The notes under the pieces are model-generated. The model was not told the origin of the DNA and made no database searches. It was given only the letters and a program-made list of their open reading frames with translations. This document shows, one piece after another, positions 1 to 15,000 of a stretch of DNA of 17,715 bases. This DNA comes from Actinomycetes bacterium. GTDB lineage: Bacteria; Actinomycetota; Acidimicrobiia; Acidimicrobiales; Microtrichaceae. A program made the position numbers and the translations under genes. The DNA is taken from NCBI GenBank assembly GCA_023427825.1, contig JAEZAI010000389.1:1-17715 (forward strand), in the 5' to 3' direction. Each line of letters begins with the position of its first letter. Positions within the stretch are counted from its first letter, which is position 1.

Positions 1-3000
1 CCCCGCCCCTGGCCGCGGCGCCCGGGGGGGGGGGGCGGGCACTGGCCCCCCCCCCGCCCCCTCCGGTCCCGGTCCGGCCCGCGGGCTCGGTGCGCTCACT
101 GCGCTCCGACAGCCCACGGGGCGGGTCCGGACCTGCGCCACACTGGTGAGGTGACCGTCCGACGATGTCCACCATCTCGATCGAACCCACATCGACGGCG
201 GTCGACCTGTCGACCGGACCCGTGACCAGCATCCGGCCGCTCGCCACGTGGACGTCGATCCTGCGCGAGACCCAGCAGCACCCGTGGATCGGCCTGGCGG
301 TGGGCGGCGCCGGTGTCGCCGCCGTCGCAGTGGCGGGTGCGCTCATCGGGTCGGCGCTGGATCGATCGGTCGCAGGGTTCCTCCTGGTGGTCCCGGTGGT
401 GCTGGCCGGCGTGATCGGTGGGAGGTGGCCGTCCTATGCGGTCGCCGTGCTCGCTGCGCTCAGCTACTCCCTCCGACTCCCACCGCTCGGCAGCCCTCGG
501 ATCGCCCTCGCGGAGGACGTCGTGGCGCTCGGCGCCCTCCTGGCGGTCAGCCTCCTGGTCTCCGCGCTGGTGACCGGCCGGATCGAGGCGTTGACGAGGC
601 TGGAGCGTGACCGGGCCTTCCTCCTGCGATCGGTGTCGCACGACCTGCGCACGCCGCTCGGCACGATCCGGGCGGCGGCGACCGACCTGCTCGACGAGTC
701 GGCAGGTGAGCCCGACCGGGCCACACGGCGCCACATGCTGCAGCTGATCGACCACGACGCCCGTCGACTGGACCGACTGGTCGCCAACCTGCTCAGCCTC
801 AGTCGGATCGAGGCCGACGGCATGCGGCCGCAGCGCGTCGCCACGGATCTCGGTTCCCTGACCCGCGTCGCGGTCGATCGCGCACAGCGGGCGAACGACG
901 ACGTGAGGATCCGCGTCGAGGCGACGGCGGACCTCCCGCTGGTCGACGTCGACCCCGTCATGATCGACCAGGTCCTGGCCAACCTGCTCGACAACGGGGT
1001 GCGCCACAGCCCCACGGGCGGCGTCGTCGACGTGGAGATCACGACGGCCGAACGCGGACGCCAGATAGTGGTGACGGTGGCCGACCGCGGCCCGGGCGTT
1101 CCCCCCGAGGAGGCGGAGCTGATCTTCCTCCCGTTCCGGTCCGGTCGGATCGCGGGGTCGAGCGGGGTCGGGCTCGCGATCAGCCGAGCGATCGTCGCCT
1201 CGCACGGCGGTACGATCTCCGTGCATGAGCGACCCGGCGGCGGTGCGCAGTTCCAGGTGGTGATCGGTGTCGACTGAGCTGATGGACGCGGGCCGGACCG
1301 GCACGGTGGTGGAGCCCTCTTCGATCCTCGTGGTGGAGGACGATCCGTCGGTCGCGGACGTCCTCGTCACGGCGCTCGCCCGTCGCGGTCACCACGTCGC
1401 GATCGCCCCGACCGCCCGCGCCACCCGAGAACGCCTGGCCTCCACGTCGCCGGACCTGATGCTGCTCGATCTGGGGCTTCCCGACGGCGACGGCGTCGAG
1501 CTGTGCCGGGAGCTCCGGCTCTGGTTCCGCAACCCCATCCTCGTCATCACAGCGGAGGGCGACGAGACGAGGTTGGTGGAGGCCCTCGACGCGGGCGCCG
1601 ACGACTACGTCACCAAACCGTTCTCGATGCCCGAGCTCATGGCACGGATCCGCGTCGCCCTCCGCCACCGTGCGCTGCTGTCGTCGGTCGTGGATCCCGA
1701 CCGCATCTCCGTCGGCGACCTGGTCATCGACGCCGGCGCCTACTTCGCGACGGCCGGCGGCCGTTCGCTCGACCTGACGCCGAAGGAGTTCCAGCTCCTG
1801 GCGCTGCTCGCCCGCAACCCGGGACTGCTCGTCCGGCACTCCACGATCCTCGAGCAGGTGTGGGCCGACGGCGGCGGCACGGCGGAGTCCATGCGTGTCC
1901 ACATGGCGAAGCTGCGCAAGAAGCTCGGCGAGGGTCCCGAGCGTCCGCAGATCCAGACCGAGACCGGCGTCGGCTACCGGCTCGTCCCTCCGAGCTGAGT
2001 CGCCGACGCGACGGCCGGCCGGTCGGTGGACCGGTGGCGGCACGCTGACGCGCACCACCACCGGCCGTGCGACGCCGTCCGGTGGCCTCCGGCCGGCGGT
2101 CGCTGCCGTCCCGATCGCAGGAGGACACCGTGCGGATCAGATGGCGTTATCACGGTACAAAGCAACCATGAACGGAATGTTTCGAACTGGTTGACATCTG
2201 CCGGCCGCGCCGGTGCATCAGGGCAGTCGGTGCCGTCGCGACCGGACTCCCGCCGACGTGGTTCGGGCGGAGATTCCGCTCCGTGCCCGCCCTCACGCCG
2301 TCTTGTGATCTCGTTCATGTCGCCTTGCTGCCTCGGTAACAACCAGGAAACACACCCTTCGTAGCTTGCTGACGCAAGTTGTGGAGGGTCTCAGGAACCT
2401 CTGCGAAACCCCCGACCGCCTGGCCTGGCGGCCGCAGGACCACATGGATCGCCGGCGCCGCCGGCGGGCTTCGATGCAGGAGGACACCTGGTGCTGAAGA
2501 ACCGCAAGTCCAAGCTGTTGCTTGGACTCCTGATCGCAGGAGGACTCGCGCTGCTGCTGCCATCCGTGGCATCGGCGCAGGACGCTCCGACGTTCGATCC
2601 GTCGATCGCTGCGCCGGGAGTGCCCGAAGGGTTCAGCCTCAACCTGCTGTTCATCTTCGTCGGCGCCGTGCTCGTGATCTTCATGCAGGCGGGCTTCGCC
2701 CTGGTCGAGACCGGGTTCTGCCGGCACAAGCACGCAGCGCACGTCGTGTCGACCAACCTCGTCATCTTCGGCCTCGGGTTCGTCGGCTTCTTCATCATCG
2801 GCTTCCCGCTCATGTACGGCGGCTTCAGCTATCCCGGCTACTTCGGGCTCGACGCGCCGCTCGGCGATGCCCTGGTCGGCTCCGGGAGCTGGGTGTTCCT
2901 GTGGAAGGGTCCGATCGCGCTGACGAACATCCCGACGGGTTCGCTCGCACCGGTCGCGATCTTCTTCCTCTACATGGTCGCCTTCATGGACACGACCGCC

Positions 3001-6000
3001 ACGATCCCGACAGGTTCCATGGCCGAGCGCTGGAAGTGGAACGCCTTCGTCGGATGGGGCCTTTTCTGCGGCGCCATCTACTACCCGATCTTCGGTGCCT
3101 GGACCTGGGGCGGTGGCTGGCTCTCGCAGCTCGGCAACAGCCTCGACCTCGGCTTCGGCTACGTGGACTTCGCGGGCTCCGGCGTCGTGCACGCGACCGG
3201 CGGCGTGGCCGCCCTGGCCGGAGCGATGGTGCTCGGTCCCCGCATCGGCAAGTACGACAAGGACGGCAAGCCGCGGGCGCTGCCGGGACACAACATCCCG
3301 ATGGCCATCCTCGGCACGATGATCCTGCTCTTCGGCTGGTTCGGGTTCAACGCGGCGTCGACGTTCGCCGCCACCGACGTGCGCTTCACCAACGCAGCGG
3401 TCAACACGGGCATCGCCGGCGCCTTCGGCATGGTGGTCGGGATGTTCTACGTCATGAAGCGGCTCGGGAAGCCCGACCCGGCGATGGTGGCCAACTGCCT
3501 CCTCGCCGGCCTGGTCGCCATCACGGCCCCGTGCGCGTTCGTCGACGCGTGGTCCTCAGCGGTGATCGGTGCGATCGCCGGCGTGCTCGTGGTCGAGGCG
3601 GTGCTCTTCGTGGAGAAGCGCGGCATCGACGACCCGGTCGGGGCCGTCGCGGTCCACGGCGTCTGCGGTTCGTTCGGCGTCCTCTGCGTCGGCATCTTCT
3701 CGAGCGGCGTCTACGGCGCCGGCTGGAACCTCACCGAGTCGGACGCGACTGCCGACAAGGGCGTCACCGGCATCCTGGGTGGCGACTTCTCGCTCGGGCT
3801 GAAGCAGCTCGCCGCCCAGGCGATCGGCGTGATCGTGATCTGGACGGTGATCTTCGGCATCGCCTTCGCCTTCTTCAAGATCCAGAACTCCCTGATGAAG
3901 GGCGGCATCCGCTCCTCCGTCTCGGACGAGATCGAGGGCCTCGACGTCCCGGAGATGGGCCTGCAGGCGTACCCGGTCGACGCAGCGTTCTCGCTCGACG
4001 ACGTCAACATCGAGTCCCTCCCTGCGGCGCAGCAGGAGGAGGTTCGGGCGGGCGGCGGCGCCTGACCCGCTCCGGAGATCGATGCGCCGGTGCGTGGCCA
4101 CGGCCCGAGCCACGCACCGGCCATCGGACAGCTCGTTGCTCACCGGCCGGTCCCCACGGGGGCCGGCCGGTCCCGTTCCGACGCCGCCAGCGGGGTGCCA
4201 CGACGGACCCGACGGCGCGGCCGATCACATCCCCGACCCGTCCTCCCCCATGCCGACGCACCTCCACCACGATCCCGACGTCATGCCGTCCGAACCGCAG
4301 GACGACCCTCGTTCAGAGGAGGCCGCGGGGCGCGGAGAGCACGATCGTGTCGGCCGCCTTGTCGTGCCAACCGCGGTACACCCGGTCGACGAGCGAGCTG
4401 AGGTAGATCACCACCGTCCCGATGATGGCGAGCGAGAGGGGCGATCCGCCGCCCGCCACCGCGACGAGCAGGAAGACGCCGGGCACGAGCGCCCGGATCG
4501 CTGCGTCCTGGTAGGTCGGGAGGTTGCCGCCGTCCCACCCGACCACCTTGGTCCGGAACGCGTACTTGCCGAGCGTGTTGCCCCGCCATCCGATGAAGAA
4601 CGTCTCGTAGGCGATGAAGGCGACCGGGAAGATGAAGAGCGGCCACCGTGGGCCGGTCACCTCGGTCGTACCGTCCCGCGTCACGACCTCGACCCCGAGC
4701 GCCTGCGCGAGCAGCAGCGACGGGAGGCTGATCAGCACCACGTCGAGCAGACGGGCGCCCGCCCGCTTGCCCCACGATGCCGGCGCTCCCGGCCCCTTGT
4801 CGGGCAGGTCGTCGCGGACCACGGGCGGTGCCGCCGGGTAGGGCAAGCCCGACGGGCGCGCACCAGGAGCGGGTCGAGGGGTGTTCTGCACGGCAGTACT
4901 GTGGTGCGCCAGTCGGACGGCGCGCAATCGGCGGTGCGCACCGACTCGGACCTCCCCGACCCCTCATGACCGCCCTCGTCCTCCTCCATCTGGTCGCTGC
5001 CCTCGTCTGCCTGACGCCCGGACGCTCGATCGGTCGACTCGCCGTTCCCCTCGCCGCGGTGGCGCCGGTGGTGACCTTCGGCTGGCTCGTGACGCACGCG
5101 CCGGTGGTGCTGGACGGCGACGTGGTCGAGCAGTCGGTCACGTGGGTGCCGCAGCTCGGCCTGGACCTGGTGCTGCGCCTCGACGGGTTCGGCCTGTTCA
5201 TGGGATTGCTGGTCAGCGGCGTCGGCGTGCTGGTGCTCCTCTACTGCTGGTCCTACTTCGACCACGAGCCGAGGGTCGGCCGGATCGTGGGTCTGCTCGT
5301 CGCGTTCGCCGGCGCCATGCTCGGGCTCGTCCTGTCCGACGGGCTGCTGACGCTGTTCCTGTTCTGGGAGCTGACGTCGATCCTCTCGTTCTTCCTGATC
5401 GGGTTCGACGACACCTCGCCCATCGCCCGCACCGCCGCCGTTCGGGCGCTGCTGGTCACCACGTTGGGCGGACTGGCGATGTTCGCCGGGCTCGTGCTGC
5501 TGGCCCAGCAGTCGGGCGAGTGGACGATCTCGGGCCTGCTCGAGGTGGCCCCCACCGGCACGGTCGTGGCCGCCGCACTGGTCCTGGTGCTGATGGGGGC
5601 GTTCACGAAGTCGGCGCAGTTCCCCTTCCACTTCTGGCTCCCCGGCGCCATGGCTGCGCCCACGCCGGTGTCCGCCTACCTGCACTCGGCCACGATGGTG
5701 AAGGCCGGCCTGGTGCTCGCGGCCCGGTTCGCACCCGTGTTCGCCGGCGAGGGGCCGTGGCGGCCGCTGGTGGTGCTCGTCGGCGTCACGACCGTGATCC
5801 TGGGAGGGGCGCGGGCCCTCCGCCAGCAGGACGCCAAGCTGGCGCTGGCCCACGGCACGGTCAGCCAGCTCGGACTGCTGATGGTCCTGCTCGGGCTCGG
5901 CACCCCGGCGACCACGTACGCCGGCGTCGTGATGCTGTGCGCCCACGCGCTGTACAAGTGCGCCCTGTTCCTGGTCGTCGGCGTGGTCGACCACCAGGCG

Positions 6001-9000
6001 CACACCCGGGACCTCCGCCGCCTCCGCGGGCTGACCGAGCGGCTGCCCGTCGTGGCCGGCGCCGCGTTCGTCGCCGCCGCCAGCATGGCGGCCGTCCCGC
6101 CGACCTTCGGCTACGTCACGAAGGAGGCCGGGCGCGACGCGCTCCTGGAACCGGAGGTCGGGTGGACGGGCACGCTCGCCCTCGTCGGCGTGTCGCTGGG
6201 GTCGGTCCTGACCGTCGCCTACACCGTGCGGATCGTCTGGGAGATGTTCGGCAACCGGGCCGCCGGCGTGCCCGACGGGGAGGGACCGATCGATCCCACG
6301 GCCGTGACCCGGCCGCGCCTCCTGTTCGTGCTATCCCCCGTCCTGCTCGCTGCGGCGTCACTCGGACTGGGACTCGCCGCCGGCGTCGCCGGCGGGTGGT
6401 TCGAGCACGTCGTCGCGTCGCTCGAGCCCGCCGGGGTCGACGTCGAGGGCCACCTCGCGCTGTGGGCCGGGTTCGGACCGGCGCTCGCGCTGTCGGCGGT
6501 CATCCTCGCCGTCGGCGCCGTCGTCGGCGCACTCGTCGTCCGGGCCGATCGCGGCGCGGAACCCCGGCGAGGGCTCGGCGAGGCGGCGTACGCCCGGACC
6601 TACGACGGGCTGCTGGCCGGCGCCAGGCGGCTGACCGCGGTGACCCAGAGCGGCTCGCTGCCGCTCTACCTCTGCATCGTGTTCAGCGCCGTGTTGTCCG
6701 TCGTCGTCTGGATGCTGTTCCAGGACGGGGTGGCCGAGGCGATCGCCGACTGGCCGCTCGGCTCGTCGACGCTCGAAGTCGCGGCGGCCGCGCTCACCGC
6801 AGCGATCGGGCTGTCGGTGCTGACCGCCAAGCGCCGGTTCACCGCCGCGGTGCTGCTCGGCGGGACGGGCTACGGCCTGGCCGTCGTCTTCCTCATCCGG
6901 GGCGCGCCCGACCTGGCCGTGACCCAGTTCCTGGTCGAGAGCCTCACGATCGTCATGTTCCTGCTCGTGTTCGGCCGCCTGCCCGACCGGTTCGCGGCCG
7001 CGCCGGCGTGGGCGCCGCGGGCGGTGCGCGTGGGCGTCGCCGTCGCGGTCGGCGCAGCGCTCGCCGCGGTGGCCATGATCGTGCCCGCGTTCCGGACCGA
7101 GCCGTCGGTCGGTGACGAGTACATGGCCCGGTCGCTGCCCGAGGGCGGCGGTCGCAACGTCGTCAACGTGACGCTGGTCGACTTCCGCGGGTTCGACACC
7201 CAGGGCGAGATCACCGTCCTGGCCGTCGCAGCGATCGGTGTGGTCAACATCGTCGGCGTCGCCCGGCGCGAGCAGCGTCGCCGCCGCCTCGTCGACGGCA
7301 CGGACCTGGACGCGCTGCCCGACGTCACCGAGGAGCCGGCGACGTGATGCGGCGCTCGGTCATCCTCGAGGTCAGCGCCCGGGCCCTGACGCCCGTGCTC
7401 CTGCTCGTGTCCCTCTACGTGACGTTCCGGGGCCACAACGCCCCGGGCGGCGGGTTCGCAGGTGGCCTGATCATGGCGGCGGCGGTGGTGCTGCGATACC
7501 TGTCCGAGGGCGTCGAGGGCGTCGGCCGGTTGCGGCTCGACCCGGTGTGGCTGATCGCCGGCGGACTGGGCCTGGCGCTGATCACCACGACCGCACCGCT
7601 CGCGTTCGGCCTGAACGTGATGAACAGCCAGCTGTGGGACCTGGACGTGCCAGTGGTCGGCGACGTGCACATCGTCACCGCCGGCTTCTTCGACATCGGC
7701 GTGCACGTGCTGGTCGTCGGCGTGGTGATGGCGATCCTCCTCACGTTCGTCGCTGCCGACGCCGAGGCGTCCGAGCTCGGTCCGCCGGTCGACCGGGTGC
7801 TGCCACCCGACGGCGCCGACACGGAGGGAGGTGGCTCGTGACGATCGCCATGGGCCTGCTGATCGGCGTCCTCGGATCCGTCGGCGTCTACCTGATGCTG
7901 CACCGCTCGATCACGAGGATCGTGCTCGGCATCGGCATGCTCGGCAACGCCGTCAACCTGCTCATCGTCGCCATCGGCGGCGACGCCGGCACCGCGCCGA
8001 TCGTCGGACGGGACGGCACGCCCTCGGATCCCGTGCCGCAGGCGCTCGTGCTGACGGCCATCGTCATCGGCTTCGGCGTCGTGTCGGTCCTGCTCGCCAT
8101 CGCCTACCGCTCCTGGACCATCGACGGCAACGACGAGGTCGAGGACGACATCCACGATCGACGCCTCGCATCCGAGGCCGACGAGCGCTCGATCGAGGAC
8201 GTGGACGAGGAGATCGAGCCGAGCGAGTTCCCCGGCGAGGCGACCGATGGCCTCTCCGACGGCGCCGCGACCGGCGGCAAGGTCGACGGGAGCGCCACGT
8301 GAGCCGGTTCCTCGCCCTGCCGGTCCTGGTCCCGCTGTTCGGCGCGGTCCTGACGCTCGCCGCCGTGCGGGTGCCGCTGCTCCAGCGCACGCTCGCCGTC
8401 GTGACGTCGCTGGCCACCCTCGGGCTGAGCATCGCCATCCTCGTGGACGTCGACCGCAACGGCACCCTGTCCACCACGGCGGGCGGGTGGTCGCCGCACA
8501 TCGGCATCAACCTGGTCGCCGATCGCTTCGCCGCCCTGATGCTGGTGATCTCCGGCCTCATGCTCGCGGCGGTCCTCGTCTACGCGATCGCGCAGCGGGG
8601 CGACGACGAGCGGTCGATCTGGTACCACCCCGCGTACCTGGCGCTCACCGCCGGCATCTCGGCCGCGTTCCTGGCCGGCGACCTCTTCAACTTCTTCGTG
8701 GCGGTCGAGGTCCTGCTGATGGCCAGCTACGTGCTGATCACCCTGGAGGGGTCCGACGACCAGATCCGCTCGGGCACCACCTACGTCGTCCTCAACGTGC
8801 TCGAGTCGATCCTGCTGGTGATGGCCGTGGCGCTCGTGTTCGCGGCCACCGGCACGCTCAATATGGCCGACCTGCCGGAGCGGCTCGCCGCACTCCCGGT
8901 CGGGGTGAAGGTGGGCCTCAACCTGCTGCTGCTCATCGCCTTCGGCCTCAAGGCGGCGGTCTTCCCGCTGTTCTCCTGGCTGCCCGACAGCTATCCCGCC

Positions 9001-12000
9001 GCGCCCGGACCGGTCACCGCGGTGTTCGCCGGCCTGCTGACCAAGGTGGGCGTGTACGCGATCGTCCGGACCCAGACGCTCCTGTTCCCCGGCACGCTGC
9101 GGCCGCTGCTGTTCACGATCGCCGGCCTGACGATGATCATCGGCGTGCTCGGCGCGATCGCCCAGAGCGACATGAAGCGGATCCTGAGCTTCCACATCGT
9201 GAGCCAGATCGGCTACATGATCATGGGCGTCGCGCTCGGGGGCGTCGCCGCGATCGCCGCCACGATCTTCTTCATCCTCCACCAGATCCCGATCAAGACC
9301 TCCCTGTTCCTGGTCGAGGGAGTGGTCGAGCGGGAGACGGGGACGAGCACGATCAGCAAGGTGTCCGGGCTCGCTCGGCGCTCCGGGCCGCTCGCGGTGC
9401 TCTTCCTGCTCCCGGCGTTGAGCCTGGCCGGCTTCCCACCGTTCTCCGGCTTCGTCGGCAAGACCGGACTGGTCGAGGCCGGCCTGGACCAGGAGGCGTG
9501 GGCGATGGTCGCGGTCGCCCTGGTCGGCAGCGTGCTCACGCTCGTGTCGATGCTGAAGATCTGGACCGGGCTGTTCTGGGGTGCGCCCGAGGGGATCGAT
9601 CGGCCGGTGGCCGGCGACGGCACCTCCCCCGGCATCCTCCGCCACCACCCTGCGATCTCGTCGGTCACGGCCCTCGTCGCGGCGCTCGGCCTGGCGATCG
9701 CCCTGTTCGCCGGACCGATCTACCGCTACTGCGAGCGGGCCGCCGAGTCGATCGTCCACCCCGACTCCTACCGGACCGCCGTGAACGGCGACCAGCAGGC
9801 GGAGGGCCGTCCGTGAGCGCCCGGCTGCTCGCCCGCCTCCTGCCGCCGGCGCTGCTGCTGCTCGTCTGGGTCGCCATGCAGGGATCGCCGTCGGTCGGCA
9901 ACCTGGTCGGCGGCGCCGTGGCGGTGGCGGTCGTGTTGTGGATCAGCGGCCGACGGACGCGGGAGCACGTCGTGCACCCGTGGCCGACGTTCAAGTTCGG
10001 CGTGCTGTTCATCCGGATGCTCGTGGAGTCGACCTGGGCGGTCGCCGTCACCGCGCTCCGCCCCACGCCCGAGCGGCTCCGTGCGGCGGTGGTGGCCTGC
10101 CCGCTGACCAACCAGACGCCGCTGGTCGCGACGATCGTGGCCGACGCCATCACGCTCACGCCGGGCACGCTCACCCTCGACGTCCGCAGCGACCCGACCG
10201 TCCTCTACGTCCACGTCATCGGCGTAGGCGATCCCGACGACGTGCGGTCCGACATCGAGGACCTGGAACGGCTCGTGGTCGCGGCGATCGAACCCTGCGA
10301 TCCCGCACTGCGCCGCCCAGCCCTCCGGGAGGACCGTCCGTGACCGCCGTCGCCACCATCTGCCTGGGCCTCCTGCTGGCGTCGACCGGTCTCGCGCTGC
10401 TCCACGCGTTCCGGCGACGGACGCTCGTCGAGCGATCGATCGCGGTCGACACGATCGTGGCGTTCATCGTCTGCGGGCTCATGGTCAGCGCGGCATGGGA
10501 GCGCGACGGCCTGGACGTGGACCTCGCGCTGCTGATCGGGGTGCTCGGCTTCCTGGGCACGGTCACCGTGGCCCGCTTCATCGAGCGGAGAGGCTCGTGA
10601 GGGCGGCGCTCGACGTGGGCTCGTCGGTGTTGATGCTCCTGGGGTGCGTCACGTGCCTGGTGACGGCGATCGGCCTGAACACCGTGCCGGACGCGTACGC
10701 CCGGCTCCACGTGCAGACCAAGGCGACCACGCTCGCGATCCTGCTGACCGCCACCGGCGCAGCGTTGCGCATGCCCGACTGGGCGGACGTGCTCAAGCTC
10801 GCCCTGGTCGTCGCCCTGCAGTTCTGGACCACCCCGATCGGCAGCCACCTGCTCGGCCGGGCCGCCCGCCGCAGCGGACTGCGCCCGGCGGAGCCGCTCG
10901 TCGTGGACGAGGAACCGGCGACCGCGTCCGACGACTGACCGCAGGCGGCTGACGACCGCACGGACCGCCGGTCCGGCGCGAGACTCCTGTCACGCGTGCC
11001 GCCGCGGGGCGGCCGACGACAGGGGGACAGATGTCGACCGCAACGGAGCTGCGCGCCCAGCTGACCGGACCGGGGGGTCCGTTCGAGATCGTCGAGGAGC
11101 AGGTCGGCGAGACGCCCATGCGGGTCTACAAGGACCGCTTCAACGACCTGCGCGTGGTCGCCAGCTTCGGCCAGTCCCACGGCGACAAGGTGTTCATCGT
11201 CCGGGGGGACGAGCGCATCACCTACAAGGAGTTCATGCGGGGAGCGAACTCCGTGAGCCGTCGCCTGGCGGCCTTCGGGGTCGGCCACGGCGACCGGGTG
11301 GCCGTGCTCAGCCAGAACAACCCCGAGTGGTGCCTGACGTTCTGGGGCACGGTCGACATCGGTGCGGTGCTCGTGGGCCTCAACGGCTGGTGGATCACCG
11401 ACGAGATCGTCTACGGGCTCGAGGACTCGGGGGCCCGGGTGCTGGTCGCGGACCGCAAGCGGTTCGAGCGGGTCGCCGAGGAGATCGACGGCATCGACAC
11501 GCTCGAGCACGTGTTCCTGATCGACGCCGACCCGTCGGACTTCGCCCGGCCCGACGGCTCGGTGAGCCCCAAGCTCCATCGCTTCGACGAGCTCATGACC
11601 GACCCCACCGACGACCTGCCGACCGAGCCGATCGACGAGGGCGACCCGGCCGTCATCTTCTACACGTCGGGCACGACCGGCCGGCCCAAGGGTGCGATCT
11701 CCACCCACCGCAACATGATCGCCAACCTCCAGAACACGGTGTTCCTGCTCACCCTGGGAGCCATGGTGCAGGCGTCCGAGCCCGACGACGGCAACCAGGG
11801 GCCCGAGCCGCCGAGCGACGGGTCGGGCCAGCCCGTGGCCCTGCTCACCTCTCCCCTCTTCCACGTGTCGGGATGCCACTCCGTGCTCGTCGTCGGGATG
11901 ATGGCGGGCCTGCGACTCGTGATCCTGCCCGGACGCTTCACCCCCGAGGCCGCGTTCGACGCCATCGAGAGGGAGCGGATCCAGCTGTGGGCCACCGTGC

Positions 12001-15000
12001 CGACGATGATCTGGCGGTGCTGCGAGCACCCCGACCGCCACGAGTGGGACCTGAGCTCGATCACGTCGGTCAGCTTCGGCGGGTCGCCGTCGGCCGACGA
12101 GCTCCAGCGCCGCATCCGTGAGACGTTCCCGAACGTCAGGGCGACCACCAACGCCTACGGCCTGACCGAGTCGTCGTCGGCCGCCACCGCGCTGACGGGA
12201 CGTGACTCCCTGGAGCGCCCCGACTCGGTCGGGCTGCCCATGCCGAACACCGAGCTGGCCATCGCCGGGCCCGACGGCACCCACCTGGGCGCGGGCCGGA
12301 CCGGAGAGGTGCTGATCCGCGGACCGCTGATCATGGCCGGCTACTGGAACAAGCCGGAGGCCACGGCCAACACCGTGATCGACGGCTGGTTGCACACCGG
12401 CGACGTGGGCCACCTGGACGAGGACGGCTACCTCTACATCACCGACCGGGCCAAGGACATGCTGATCCGCGGCGGCGAGAACGTGTACTGCGTCGAGATC
12501 GAGAACCGCCTCGTGGAGCACCCGTCCATCGCCGACGCCGCGGTCGTGGGTGTGCCGCACCCCGAGTTCGGCGAGGAGGTCAAGGCGGTCATCGAGCTCG
12601 CGCCCGGCGAGGAGGTCTCCGACGCGGACGTCCGAGCCTGGGTCGCCGACACCCTGGCGGCGTTCAAGGTGCCGGCCTACGTCGAGCGCTGGGACGGCAA
12701 GCTGCCTCGCAACGCGTCGGGGAAGCTGCTCAAGAACGTGATCCGCGGCGAGGGAGAGGTCAGCTTCGCCGAGACCATGTGACCACCGGCCAGGGGCGCT
12801 CGGTGACGGGACACCTGCTGGCGGGATGGCACGCTGGGGCGATGGCGACTGCGGCGCGGCGAGATCGGCGGACGTTGCCGGGCACGGTCCGGCCGGGGGT
12901 CGCGGCCCTCGTGTCGCTCTCCCTGCTCGCCTGCATCGTGCTGCTGCTCACTCTCGTTCAGCACGACCTGTCCCAGGCCACCCGTGCGCTCCTGCTCGTG
13001 GTGCCGGTCATCGTCGCCGCGGTGCTCGGCAGCCGATGGCTGGCGTACCTCGTGGCAGCGATCGCGACGGTCGCGTTCACGCTGTCGGTCCCGCCGATCG
13101 GGGCGATCAGCTTCGCTGCCGTCGACGACGCCATCGCCCTCGCCGTCTTCCTGGCGGTCGCGGTGGTGGTCTCGACCCTGGTGTCGTCGCGCATCGACTC
13201 GCTGGCCGAGGCGGACCAGCAGCGACGCCTGCTGCTCCGATCGGTGTCCCACGACCTCCGCACACCGCTGGCCACGATCAAGGGAGCTGCGACCGAGCTG
13301 CTCGAGGGCGAGGTGCGGGACGAGGCCGACCGGACGAGGATGCTGCGCCTCGTCGACCGAGAGGCCACTCGGCTCGACCACCTGGTCGCCAACCTCCTGG
13401 CGCTCAGCCGCATCGAGGCCGGGGCCATGGAGCCCCAGCGGTCCCCGACCGACGTCGAGCTGCTCATCCGGGCCGCAACTCGGCGCTTCGTGCTCGGTGC
13501 GACGGACGTGCGACTCGAGGTGGAGGTGCAACCCGACCTCCCGCTCGTCGACGTGGACGACGTGCAGCTGTCGCAGGTCCTCGACAACCTCGTCGACAAC
13601 GCCGTCCGCCACAGTCCACCCGGCGCGACGGTCACGGTGCTCGGGAGCCTCGACCGCTCGAGGCTGCGCATCGACGTCGTCGACCGGGGCAGCGGCGTCG
13701 ACCTCGACGAGATCGACCAGCTCTTCCAGCCCTTCCGATCGGGCTCGGTCGCGGGGTCCTCGGGAGTCGGCCTGGCGATCTGCCGCGCGATCGTCGAGCT
13801 CCACGACGGTACGATCCAGGTCGATGACGACCACGGACGCGGCACCCGCTTCACCGTCCTCCTTCCGGTCTGACGGACGCCGAGAGCGTCGTCGACGCGG
13901 ACCTGAGGGATCGTCCCCGGTCCGGCGCACGTGAACACGCCGGCCGCGGAGGCGCCCACGACCGTCCTCGTCGTCGAGGACGATCCGTCGGTCGCAGAGC
14001 TCCTGACCACGGCGTTGGGCGCCCGGCACCACACGGTCGTGGTCACCCGGACCGGCGCAGCGGCCCTCGACGCCGCGTCCGCCAACGAGCCGGGCGTCGT
14101 GATCCTCGATCTCGGCCTGCCCGACATGGACGGACTCGACGTGTGCGCCCGGCTGCGGGAGACGTCCGGCGTCCCGATCGTCGTGCTGTCGGCCGACGGC
14201 GACGAGGAGCGCAAGGTCGCCGCGCTCGATCTGGGCGCCGACGACTACGTCACCAAGCCGTTCTCGACCCCCGAGCTCATGGCGCGGCTGCGGGTCGCCC
14301 GACGGAACCGGCCGGGCGGCACCGACGCCCAGGCCCCGAGGAACCTCTCCGCCGGCCGGATCCTCATCGACACCGATGCCCACGCCGTCACGGTCGACGG
14401 CGAGCGCGTCCACCTGACGCAGAAGGAGTACCGGTTGGCGATCCTGCTGGTGAGCAGGGCCGGCAGGGTGCTCACGCATGCATCGATCATGAAGGAGCTG
14501 TGGCCGGCCGGAGGCGGGTCCGCCGAATCGCTGCGCGTCCACGTCACCAACCTGCGCCGCAAGCTGGGCACCGCCTCCGGCGTCGAGATCGCCACCGAGA
14601 CGGGGGTCGGCTACCGGCTGCTGGTGACGACTGACGACTGACAGCAAGCGGTCGAGGACGCTCGGCCGGCCGGGCCGAAACACTGCTGAAACAGCCCCGA
14701 AGCGTTCCCTTCATGGCGAGCTAATGCCTCGGTAATGTCTTCTTCCTACGTTGCGCCGCATGATCTCAACACGGGTGCAACGCTTCAAAGATCCCAACAC
14801 GCGGAAGATGTTCGGGGTGATCCTGGCCGGCAAGATGCTGGGCATCGTCGCCCTCCTCGCGATCGTCAAGGCGCTGGGGTCCATCTTCGGCGCCGAGGCC
14901 GGGGCGTCCACCGCCTCGCACCTCGCGGTGGAGGCGGCGGACACGATCAACCCCATCAACACGATGTGGGTCCTCGTGGCCGCCTTCCTCGTCTTCTTCA